DNA of 12,696 nt from positions 5,628 through 18,323 of the forward strand of contig DADN01000181.1 in NCBI GenBank assembly GCA_002509665.1, read 5' to 3'. Under the pieces are notes generated by a model. That model did no database searches, was not told the DNA's origin, and saw only the letters and a program-made list of their open reading frames with translations. Source of the stretch: Methanobacterium sp. UBA8 (GTDB lineage Archaea; Methanobacteriota; Methanobacteria; Methanobacteriales; Methanobacteriaceae). Positions 6,141-12,696 of the stretch are shown here, piece by piece (position 1 is the first letter of the stretch; each line of letters opens with the position of its first letter). The position numbers were made by a program, and so were the translations under genes.

Positions 6141-7579
6141 CCAGCTAATTTTTTAAAGAATGTCAGTTCATCAGGCGAAATACCCTTTAATAAAAGAATA
6201 ATCACTAAATAAGCAGCAGCACATACAGCAATAGTTATTATTATCCCTATGACACTAGTAGGATTAATCAATACAATTAGAAGTGACATCAAAATAGATG
6301 CAATAATACTTTTAAATGTAAATTTTAGATCAAATTCGAATTTAATGTACTTTAAAGAGTAATAGACTGTAATTATGCAGGCAAATATGTAAGCAATCAA
6401 TGTACTAATTGCCGCAGCTATGATACCAAAATAAGGTACAAATATTATAGTTAAACCTAAATTGATAACAGCTGTAATCATCCATAAATAACCTATTATT
6501 TTTGTTTTCTTTTCTAAAACTAATATCTGGCTGATGATACCATAGATACCAAATAATAATGCACCTAAAGCAACAAAGGGTGTAACTAAATATCCTTGCA
6601 AAGCTATTTCCTGCGTTGATAATATAACAAGCAGCGGTTTTGATAGGAATGATATGCCAAAAACTGCAGGTATAGTTATCAGTAAAAAATACTTAAGGGA
6701 ATACTGCAGGTGAATTTTTACTTCATCTATATTATTTTTATCATAATAAGATGCCAATAAAGAAGGTAAAAGAAAAGAAAACGGCGCTGCAAACATTGTT
6801 AATACACTACCTAACGTATATCCCGGATTATAATAACCGACAAAAGCAGTTCCAAGTAAAATTGCAATTACATAACGATCGCTGAATTCAACCATATAAC
6901 TGGATAAATTTCCAGGGACAGTTGGTATACCAAATGATAAATATTCTTTAATATTTTTAAATCGAGGAAATTTGATTCCAACCTGACGTACAGCGAATGC
7001 TATTGCAATTAAAGCTACAATAATCTGAGAAACAAAATATCCAAATACCACACCATCTATTTTATAACCAAATCCTATCATCAATATTATCACGGCTACC
7101 ATAGAGTATACCTGCAGCAGCGAAAGCAGTGAAAAAACTTTCATCTGTTGAAATGTCCGGAAGTAGGTGGCAAATGAGTTATAAACAACAAATACCAGAA
7201 CACTTGCGGCCAGCAGCATAGCTACTGTGACATTACCCTCGAAAATCTTTACTGCTATTGGTTTTGAAAACAGTAAAAGTGCCAATGCAGCAATTACACC
7301 CATAACTAACATTAAAAGCGTTATTGAATAAAATTCTTCCCTTATTTCAGTTTTATCATGCTTAACAGCCAAAAATCTAACCATTGAATAGGGAAGTCCT
7401 AAATTAACCAGCAGAGGCACAAAGGTAATTGTTGTATTAAACATCCCCCAGATCCCATAATCTTGAATTGAAAGGTTTTTACTTAAAACAGGCAGCAAAA
7501 TAAGCGAACTTAAGCTTATTAATATATTTGTTATTCCAACCAGACCAATTCTCTGTACAAATAGTTTATATTCCGTCAA
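6134..7579 (-). CDS. Polysaccharide flippase, Wzx/RfbX-like (MOP superfamily)
   Basis: An integral membrane protein of 481 residues with roughly 12-14 hydrophobic helices spread over its whole length, matching Wzx/O-antigen transporters (about 400-500 residues). The N-terminus has the family pattern: a first helix, LSIQDYGIWGMFNT (36-49), then NLGLPYSMVRFLA (59-71). It is predicted to flip lipid-linked oligosaccharide from the cytoplasmic to the outer face. The start is TTG at 7579, with GGTGA (7584-7588) 4 nt upstream and no competing ATG nearby. It is the last gene of the minus-strand glycan block, 92 bp after a glycosyltransferase, and converges on the nonulosonate operon. A candidate TATA box in that 92-bp gap suggests it may also have its own promoter. 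The exact cargo is unknown; a nonulosonate-bearing glycan is the contextual guess. Confidence 0.92.
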   Translation of the reverse strand: MTEYKLFVQRIGLVGITNILISLSSLILLPVLSKNLSIQDYGIWGMFNTTITFVPLLVNLGLPYSMVRFLAVKHDKTEIREEFYSITLLMLVMGVIAALALLLFSKPIAVKIFEGNVTVAMLLAASVLVFVVYNSFATYFRTFQQMKVFSLLSLLQVYSMVAVIILMIGFGYKIDGVVFGYFVSQIIVALIAIAFAVRQVGIKFPRFKNIKEYLSFGIPTVPGNLSSYMVEFSDRYVIAILLGTAFVGYYNPGYTLGSVLTMFAAPFSFLLPSLLASYYDKNNIDEVKIHLQYSLKYFLLITIPAVFGISFLSKPLLVILSTQEIALQGYLVTPFVALGALLFGIYGIISQILVLEKKTKIIGYLWMITAVINLGLTIIFVPYFGIIAAAISTLIAYIFACIITVYYSLKYIKFEFDLKFTFKSIIASILMSLLIVLINPTSVIGIIITIAVCAAAYLVIILLLKGISPDELTFFKKLAGK

Positions 7580-7583
7580 ATGT

Positions 7584-7588
7584 TCACC
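7584..7588 (-). promoter_or_regulatory. GGTGA ribosome binding site that fixes a TTG start
   Basis: GGTGAACAT precedes the TTG at 7579 with 4-nt spacing, the same geometry as at the SDR gene. This supports TTG initiation of the flippase. Confidence 0.7.
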
Positions 7589-7648
7589 TTGCTGATTATT
7601 ACACTATTATTTATCTAGTTTTAGGTAGTTTAGATATTCAATGAATTC

Positions 7649-7662
7649 TTATATTTATATTA
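7649..7662 (-). promoter_or_regulatory. Candidate TATA box for the flippase gene
   Basis: In the 92-bp gap 7580-7671 the minus strand reads TAATATAAATATAA. A start about 25 nt downstream, near 7625, would leave a leader of roughly 45 nt before the GGTGA box. It is identified by eye in AT-rich DNA, and read-through from the upstream glycosyltransferase is equally possible. Confidence 0.4.
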
Positions 7663-7671
7663 AGGATAGTC

Positions 7672-8841
7672 TCACTTTTTTCCATTAGTTACATGTTCCA
7701 GTGCACTCGTAAACCCATCGACCATATTTTTATACCTGAAACCTTCTTCAATTACCTTCTTTGATTCATTACCCATTTTTTCCTCTAAATCAGGGTCAGA
7801 TATTATTTTATATATGGCATTGAACAGTGAATCTACATCTCTTTCAGGGACTATATACCCATTTTTACCATTTTGAATCATGAACGTGGTTCCAACTGCA
7901 TCACTTGTAATTACTGGTTTTGCAAAATACATGGCTTCATTAACCACAAGGGGACATGCATCTGCAAAATAGGTAGTTATTGAAGGTAAGACAAAGACAT
8001 TGGATAATAAATAGTATCCTCCAAGGAGACTGTTATCAATATTTCCCGTAAAAATAACATTATCATTTATACCAAGTTCTCCTGCAAGTACTTCCAATTT
8101 TGACTTTTCTGGCCCATCACCTACAACAAGTAAGACAGCATCTTGACATTCTTTGTGAAGTTTATAAAAAGCTTTTATTAAATAGTCCACGCCTTTAAGA
8201 TCTATTAAACGCCCTACATACAAAATAACTTTTTTATTTTCTAAATTAAGTTCCTCTCGAATTTTTTCCCTATTTTGAAAGTCTTTATCATTTGATTCTA
8301 TATTGCTCACGTTGGGCATTATAAAAATATTATCAGGTGAGACTCCAAGTGATGTGAAAAATTCCCGGTGTTTAGAACCAGGTAAAAGTATAGCATCCAC
8401 GTTTCTACCTATAAATCCTGCCATAAATTTTACAAAAGACCTTTTAAGAGATTTAACATTCCAATCCCAGTCTTCCCTCCATAAAATAAAAGGTTTCCTT
8501 CGTAATTTAACAATAATGAAATATAATAATGTTTCTATAAGATCTGTAGGAGTATCCCAGCTTCCTCCAACAAATACATCATATTTTCCCATAGTTTTTT
8601 TAATTGCGCCAAAGGATATTCCAAAATAATTTTTAACCACTTCATAATTTACTCCTTCCAGTCCCTCGATCTTTTGGGACAAATCCGTATCATATGTTTT
8701 ATTGTAGCCTTCAACGTTGGTAAATAAATACTTAACATCGTAAATTTTACTTAACATCCTGAAAAAAGGTTTCCGGTACCACATTGCAGTATGATGAATG
8801 AAAAGGATTTTTGAACTCTTTAGATCTTTATCTACAGCCAT
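7672..8841 (-). CDS. GT4-family (GT-B fold) glycosyltransferase
   Basis: A 389-residue two-domain glycosyltransferase. The C-terminal nucleotide-sugar domain is clear: [20 protein letters not shown] (206-225), [13 protein letters not shown] (238-250), the conserved block ending [13 protein letters not shown] (298-310) and NGKNGYIVP (324-332). The N-terminal domain is less typical and Trp-rich (WREDWDW, 121-127). The EX7E motif is altered: the first acid is Asp294 within DACPLVVNE and the second is Glu302. The ATG at 8841 has a G-rich ribosome site (8851-8855 on minus, 9 nt upstream), and the gene overlaps the end of the polytopic protein gene by 10 bp, implying co-transcription. It probably adds a sugar to the lipid-linked glycan on the cytoplasmic side; donor and acceptor cannot be told. 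Confidence 0.92.
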   Translation of the reverse strand: MAVDKDLKSSKILFIHHTAMWYRKPFFRMLSKIYDVKYLFTNVEGYNKTYDTDLSQKIEGLEGVNYEVVKNYFGISFGAIKKTMGKYDVFVGGSWDTPTDLIETLLYFIIVKLRRKPFILWREDWDWNVKSLKRSFVKFMAGFIGRNVDAILLPGSKHREFFTSLGVSPDNIFIMPNVSNIESNDKDFQNREKIREELNLENKKVILYVGRLIDLKGVDYLIKAFYKLHKECQDAVLLVVGDGPEKSKLEVLAGELGINDNVIFTGNIDNSLLGGYYLLSNVFVLPSITTYFADACPLVVNEAMYFAKPVITSDAVGTTFMIQNGKNGYIVPERDVDSLFNAIYKIISDPDLEEKMGNESKKVIEEGFRYKNMVDGFTSALEHVTNGKK

Positions 8842-10922
8842 ATCTGGCTTCCCCCGTTATCATAGATTTTACTCTTTCTTAAAAAGAAACTTGAATAATT
8901 GCTCATATTTTGAACATTTAGATTAGTGTATATTGGCAGTACTTCATTTTTATTGACATTCAGATACCCTAAATAAATATAACCACTATTTACAGTTTTA
9001 TTCCAGCTAAATATTGAATTATTTAAATTCATATTAGTACTTTCATTACCATATGCAGTTAAAAATACTATCAATCCTCTACCTTCAGAATAAGTAGTAT
9101 AATTATCCATATAATGATCTTTAAGCCATGTTGCACCTATTACTTCCTGATTATAGATATATCCTTCGTTTCTAACGAGGCCATTTGCATCATAGTCCGG
9201 TGAATATGGTTCACCATAAAAATGATACTGGAGATACGTTGCACATGAAAATAAAGAAAGTAAAAGAATTAAAACTATTAAAATATCCCATTTTGGTCTT
9301 TTAATAATTTTTGCAATTTTCATTGCCCCTATAATAAAAACAGGAGCTAAAAAGATTAATAACTGGAAGAATAACCTTACAGCATCATAAGCTACTGATA
9401 TATACGGCAGAACAAGGAACAATACCAGCAGTATTATAGATACAAATATTGCAACTATATACTCTGGATCAATTTTTTTTGTAAACTTTTTATAGTTTCG
9501 CAGTATAGTTAAAAGGCCTACCCCTATGGTAACAAAGATTAAATCATGCACGATAACACTTATAGTATTTGGAACGGATTTAAGCACGATACCCAGAACC
9601 CCAAGGACATAATCTCCCCTATCTCCAGATATGCCTGCTATAGTCGATTGAATTACTTGACTACCTGCACTCGCCTGCACTTTTGCAAATAAAACATACC
9701 ACACTAAGATAAATAAGAATAATAAAATTATTACATCAAAATTTGTAAATTTAAGTTTCCTATCGATGAATAGTCCTTTAAAGAAAGGCATTAGCAGTAT
9801 GGGTAAAACAAGGACAAATGAAATGTACGCTGTAGTATAATGTGAGACAACTACTGAAGACATCAAAATAACAAATAGTATTTTTTTTGTATTTTTACCC
9901 ATGTCTGATGCAAATAGAACCATTATTACCAAAAAGAAGAATAAAATTGCTACTTCTTGCCGTACAGCCCCTAAAAGATATACAAAAAACAGCTGGAATG
10001 AGAAAAGTAAACCAGCGAAAAATGCATATTTATTTTCAAGGTACTTTTTAGATACAGCATACACCACTAGAGGGATGAATGATCCTATCAAACTGAAGAT
10101 CTTAAAAATATATTCGCCGTTAAGATTGGAAAGAGACTGTAAAATGGTGGGGAGTATTGTAATGCTTAAACATGCATTATAAGGGTTTAAATAAGTATTT
10201 ATATCCCAGTGAAAGCTTTGAAGAGCCAGCTGGAAAGAATAATATTCATAGTGAACATCTCTGCCCATTAAATGGAATGAAGTGATACCATTCATCAGGA
10301 GTAAACTTAAGGAAATTGTCCAGAGAGCAAATGGATAAGTAGCGCCAGGAATTCTATCTTTTAGAATAGTTATTGCAATAATATAAGCTGGAATTAAAAG
10401 CAGCATTGCAAGCAAAATAAAATTATTTTGCGTTAAATTCATCAAATAAGTACCAAATACGGCCATAAATGGAAATAAAGCTGGAAAAATTAATGGCGAA
10501 ACTAATTTACCCTTTAAATCAATTTTTATATTTAAAAAATCATTTAAATTAAAGTCATTTCTATTCATTATATATGCAGCAAGTGCCAGAATCAGCAAAA
10601 TTACATTGGATAAAATAAGTACTGGCGCTAAAGATAATGGTTTTAATATAATCGGGTAAAGACTATTCAACAGCAGGCCCATAAATATAAGAAATGATAC
10701 ACTTAAACCTATCATGAGAACTATTTTTTTAACAAATTCTATTTTATTTAATTTCAATATGTGAAGAATCAGTATTCCAGGAATAGTGATGAAGCTGACA
10801 AATGCCATAAATTCCCTTAAAAAGGGAATATTTAAAATTATTATAATATCCGTTATAAAAAGTATAGAAATAAGAGTTACAAGCCATTTTTTAATTCCAA
10901 AATTATTTATATTGCCAAGCAT
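8832..10922 (-). CDS. Polytopic membrane protein, DUF2206-like; possible GT-C glycosyltransferase or polymerase
   Basis: 696 residues: about 560 of mostly hydrophobic sequence with many transmembrane helices, then a hydrophilic C-terminal domain of about 135 residues that is probably extracytoplasmic. From memory it resembles archaeal DUF2206. Notable blocks are [11 protein letters not shown] (220-230), [13 protein letters not shown] (252-264), [13 protein letters not shown] (318-330), SHYTTAY (360-366) and [10 protein letters not shown] (511-520). Acidic residues just after an early helix (D222, E226) recall the catalytic loop of GT-C enzymes, which use polyprenyl-phosphate sugars on the outer face. 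The tail carries six NxS/T sequons (N607, N626, N634, N641, N672, N675). The ATG at 10922 has a GGAG box 8 nt upstream. The gene overlaps the next glycosyltransferase by 10 bp. Catalytic function is inference; a Wzy-like polymerase or a transport role is also possible. Confidence 0.85.
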   Translation of the reverse strand: MLGNINNFGIKKWLVTLISILFITDIIIILNIPFLREFMAFVSFITIPGILILHILKLNKIEFVKKIVLMIGLSVSFLIFMGLLLNSLYPIILKPLSLAPVLILSNVILLILALAAYIMNRNDFNLNDFLNIKIDLKGKLVSPLIFPALFPFMAVFGTYLMNLTQNNFILLAMLLLIPAYIIAITILKDRIPGATYPFALWTISLSLLLMNGITSFHLMGRDVHYEYYSFQLALQSFHWDINTYLNPYNACLSITILPTILQSLSNLNGEYIFKIFSLIGSFIPLVVYAVSKKYLENKYAFFAGLLFSFQLFFVYLLGAVRQEVAILFFFLVIMVLFASDMGKNTKKILFVILMSSVVVSHYTTAYISFVLVLPILLMPFFKGLFIDRKLKFTNFDVIILLFLFILVWYVLFAKVQASAGSQVIQSTIAGISGDRGDYVLGVLGIVLKSVPNTISVIVHDLIFVTIGVGLLTILRNYKKFTKKIDPEYIVAIFVSIILLVLFLVLPYISVAYDAVRLFFQLLIFLAPVFIIGAMKIAKIIKRPKWDILIVLILLLSLFSCATYLQYHFYGEPYSPDYDANGLVRNEGYIYNQEVIGATWLKDHYMDNYTTYSEGRGLIVFLTAYGNESTNMNLNNSIFSWNKTVNSGYIYLGYLNVNKNEVLPIYTNLNVQNMSNYSSFFLRKSKIYDNGGSQIWL

Positions 10923-10971
10923 TCACTGTTCTCCTTAATAATGAAATTTTCTGAATTATATTTTCACCAAA

Positions 10972-10983
10972 TTTTATATTTTC
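10972..10983 (-). promoter_or_regulatory. Candidate TATA box upstream of the DUF2206-like gene
   Basis: The 133-bp gap 10923-11055 reads GAAAATATAAAA on minus here. A start about 25 nt downstream, near 10948, would leave a short leader containing GGAG (10931-10934) before the ATG at 10922. The gap is the longest in the right-hand block, so a transcript starting here is reasonable. The region is very AT-rich, and other TATA-like strings exist (around 11020-11029). Confidence 0.4.
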
Positions 10984-11055
10984 AAATTTTTAACAGCTAT
11001 TATTTATTTGACCAATAGTATTATAATATTCCTAAATTGTTTGAATAACTATTAG

Positions 11056-12174
11056 TTATAACAAGTCTTTATAAAGTTTTTCAGCCATTTTAGCAATGCC
11101 TGCCCATGTATACTTTTCCTCTACAAGTTTTCTTCCACTAATTCCCATTTTACATGATGAATCTTTATTAGCCAATATTTTAAGTATTGCATCTGCCAGT
11201 TTATCTACGTCTTTAGGTGGTACAATAATTCCAGAATTACTTTCTTTAACATCGGCTGCTACACCAACAATCTCTGTGCTTATTACTGGAGTTTCACATG
11301 CAAGCGCTTCAAGGGCAACAATACCAAAGCCTTCTTGTTTCGATGAGATGGAAGGCAGTATAAAAACGCTGCATTTACTGTAGTATTCCACAATTTTTTC
11401 ATCTGGAATAAAACCATGGAATTCAACATTATCTCCTAAACCCATTTCATTGACCATGCTGCGGTAATAGTCCAGTAATTTACCTTTTCCACCAACTATT
11501 AATTTTACATCTTCTATTTCACGTTTTACTATTTTTAATGCATTTAATAAATAGTCCAGACCTTTATATTTATGAAATTCGTCTAAGAGGCTCAGGAAAA
11601 ATATGCTGTTTTCCTGTTTTTCCACATCAAGCGGCTTGAATTTATCTACATCAACTCCATTTGGTATAACTTCAATTTTATCCTTATAATTTCCCAGATA
11701 AGGTGACGAATAGAGATAATTAGGCTGAGTAATTATTATTTTATCTGCTTTATTCAAGAGTGATTTTAAAGCTGTAGAATTATAAAATCCTGCAATATAA
11801 TTTGCAATGCCATCTCCAATTATATCATTATGATAAGTAACAACTAAAGGCTTTTTTTTAAATTTAGAGACTATATTACTCCAATCAGCACTCCATGGAG
11901 TAGGTACATGAGTATGAATAACATCAAAGTCTTCTTTTGATAGTGCAAAGGGTAATTGTGGAGTTATATTCGTATTTGCAACTTTACCAAAGTAGGACAA
12001 CCTTTTTACTGTTATATTATCAATAACTTCCTGTTTTTTTGAAACAGGTTCATTTGCACAAACAACAGTAATGTCATGGCCTAGTTTAACTAATTCCTTT
12101 GATAAATAATACACATAATTTTCCACACCGCCTATAAACGGGTAAAACCTGACTGGCGTTTGAACTATCTTCAT
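11056..12174 (-). CDS. GT4-family (GT-B fold) glycosyltransferase
   Basis: A 372-residue retaining-type glycosyltransferase with both domains clear. The N-terminal acceptor domain has [18 protein letters not shown] (11-28), FDVIHTHVP (83-91) and VVTYHND (111-117). The C-terminal donor domain has [14 protein letters not shown] (168-181), [11 protein letters not shown] (202-212), an intact EX7E motif E281-GFGIVAL-E289 and [14 protein letters not shown] (314-327). An ATG at 12201 would add nine residues but has no ribosome site. The ATG at 12174 has GTGAG 4 nt upstream and begins the conserved strand [13 protein letters not shown], so it is preferred. It lies 56 bp after another GT4 gene and 133 bp before the polytopic protein. 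Likely role is a cytoplasmic step in lipid-linked glycan assembly; the sugar is unknown. Confidence 0.93.
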   Translation of the reverse strand: MKIVQTPVRFYPFIGGVENYVYYLSKELVKLGHDITVVCANEPVSKKQEVIDNITVKRLSYFGKVANTNITPQLPFALSKEDFDVIHTHVPTPWSADWSNIVSKFKKKPLVVTYHNDIIGDGIANYIAGFYNSTALKSLLNKADKIIITQPNYLYSSPYLGNYKDKIEVIPNGVDVDKFKPLDVEKQENSIFFLSLLDEFHKYKGLDYLLNALKIVKREIEDVKLIVGGKGKLLDYYRSMVNEMGLGDNVEFHGFIPDEKIVEYYSKCSVFILPSISSKQEGFGIVALEALACETPVISTEIVGVAADVKESNSGIIVPPKDVDKLADAILKILANKDSSCKMGISGRKLVEEKYTWAGIAKMAEKLYKDLL

Positions 12175-12178
12175 TTTT

Positions 12179-12183
12179 CTCAC
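12179..12183 (-). promoter_or_regulatory. GTGAG ribosome site that favours the internal start
   Basis: On minus, GAAGTGAGAAAA directly precedes the ATG at 12174, while the ATG at 12201 has no purine-rich site. This shortens the glycosyltransferase by nine residues. Confidence 0.55.
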
Positions 12184-12230
12184 TTCAATTAAATTAATCA
12201 TAAAAAACGCTATTATCTAAAAATAACAGT

Positions 12231-12696
12231 TTAGCCTTTGTAAAATTCTTCAAGTGCATCCACAATTTTATCCCAATCGTATTCTCTTGAAGTTTGAATA
12301 CAGTCATTCTGCATTTCTTTCTTTTTGTCAATCATGTTAATTATATTCTCTGCAATATCCTCTTTAGAAAAATCAGATATAATTCCATTCTTATTATTAA
12401 CTATAAGGTCAGATGCGGCATTCATTTTACTGTCTACAACCACAACTGGAAGTCCGCATGCATTTGCTTCAATTACAACAATTCCAAATCCTTCCCTTGT
12501 GGAAGGCAGAACAAAAACTTCAGAGGATTTCATGTATGAAATTAAGTCGCTGTAATCTTTCATAAAGCCTTTAAATTCAACATTATTTTGTATATCAAGT
12601 TCTTGTACTAGTTTCTCCAGTTTAGCCCTTTCAGGACCGTCACCTATTATACAGCATTTTACATCTGGAATTTTCTCCCTTACATCAGGAACTGCC
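12231..12696 (-). CDS. GT4-family glycosyltransferase, C-terminal part (5' end beyond right edge)
   Basis: The last 154 codons of a glycosyltransferase are visible, and the frame stays open to the window edge. It is the donor-binding half of a GT-B enzyme: IIGDGPERAKLEKL at about 12612-12650, VEFKGF next to 12563, SSEVFVLPSTREGFGIV, an intact EX7E motif (EGFGIVVIE), ACGLPVVVV and NGIISDFSKEDIAE. An internal ATG at 12563 is not the start, because conserved sequence continues upstream of it. It ends in a short YDWDKIVDALEEFYKG tail. It precedes a second GT4 gene by 56 bp on the same strand and is probably in the same operon. Its sugar specificity cannot be judged from this part. Confidence 0.9.
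   Translation of the reverse strand, partial: AVPDVREKIPDVKCCIIGDGPERAKLEKLVQELDIQNNVEFKGFMKDYSDLISYMKSSEVFVLPSTREGFGIVVIEANACGLPVVVVDSKMNAASDLIVNNKNGIISDFSKEDIAENIINMIDKKKEMQNDCIQTSREYDWDKIVDALEEFYKG

Noticed and set aside
8303..8629. Open frame of 108 codons on plus, opposite the GT4 gene.
   Set aside because: It is antisense to a well-supported glycosyltransferase and has no recognisable domain or ribosome site. The other unlisted long frames (for example 1433-1732 minus, 3954-4268 minus, 9901-10182 plus, 11096-11383 plus) are shadows of the same kind.
8875..8889. Inverted repeat TTTCTT-AAA-AAGAAA near the 3' end of the DUF2206-like gene.
   Set aside because: Short, AT-only apart from one C/G pair, and within coding sequence; expected by chance.
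10811..10829. Perfect inverted repeat ATTCCCTT-AAA-AAGGGAAT, a possible hairpin or operator.
   Set aside because: It lies inside codons of the DUF2206-like gene near residues 31-37, lacks a following T-tract in either useful direction, and is probably a codon coincidence.

Overview
The window looks like part of a surface-glycan locus from a methanogenic archaeon, most likely Methanobacterium or a close relative. The DNA is AT-rich. Several genes carry GGTGA-type ribosome binding sites about 4 nt before the start codon, some of them TTG. Intergenic gaps hold archaeal-style TATA boxes, and the one convergent junction has a ladder of T-tracts rather than a hairpin terminator. The large membrane protein resembles the archaeal DUF2206 family. 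The genus is an inference; no rRNA or marker gene is present.

Left part (1-6099) encodes enzymes for a nonulosonic (sialic-acid-like) sugar. On the minus strand, reading out of the window, are a short-chain dehydrogenase with PtmA-like signatures and the N-terminal third of a Gfo/Idh/MocA oxidoreductase, overlapping by 7 bp. Divergent from them is a tight plus-strand operon: NeuB/LegI-type synthase, NeuC/LegG-type hydrolysing 2-epimerase, left-handed beta-helix acetyltransferase, DegT-family 4-aminotransferase and CapD/FlaA1-type 4,6-dehydratase. This is the reverse of the reaction order. Together they would take NDP-GlcNAc through a 4-keto-6-deoxy sugar, a 4-amino sugar and a diacetylated bacillosamine-like sugar, then release it as 2,4-diacetamido-2,4,6-trideoxymannose and condense that with PEP to legionaminic acid or an isomer. 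A NeuC-type epimerase rather than PseG argues against pseudaminic acid. The CMP-sugar synthetase and any PtmE-like nucleotidyltransferase are not in the window and may lie beyond the left edge.

Right part (6134-12696) is entirely minus strand and converges on the synthesis operon: a partial GT4 glycosyltransferase, a complete GT4, a 696-residue DUF2206-like polytopic protein, a third GT4 and a Wzx-like flippase. This is the assembly and export half: glycosyltransferases build a lipid-linked glycan, the flippase moves it outward, and the polytopic protein may act as a GT-C transferase or polymerase.

Points of interest are the apparently mosaic legionaminic pathway, a tandem 40-residue duplication at the dehydratase C-terminus, a shared TATA region between the divergent operons, a sequon-rich ectodomain on the DUF2206-like protein, and a GT4 with Asp in place of the first Glu of EX7E. 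No RNA genes, CRISPR arrays, insertion sequences or attachment sites were seen. No gap between genes exceeds 300 bases.
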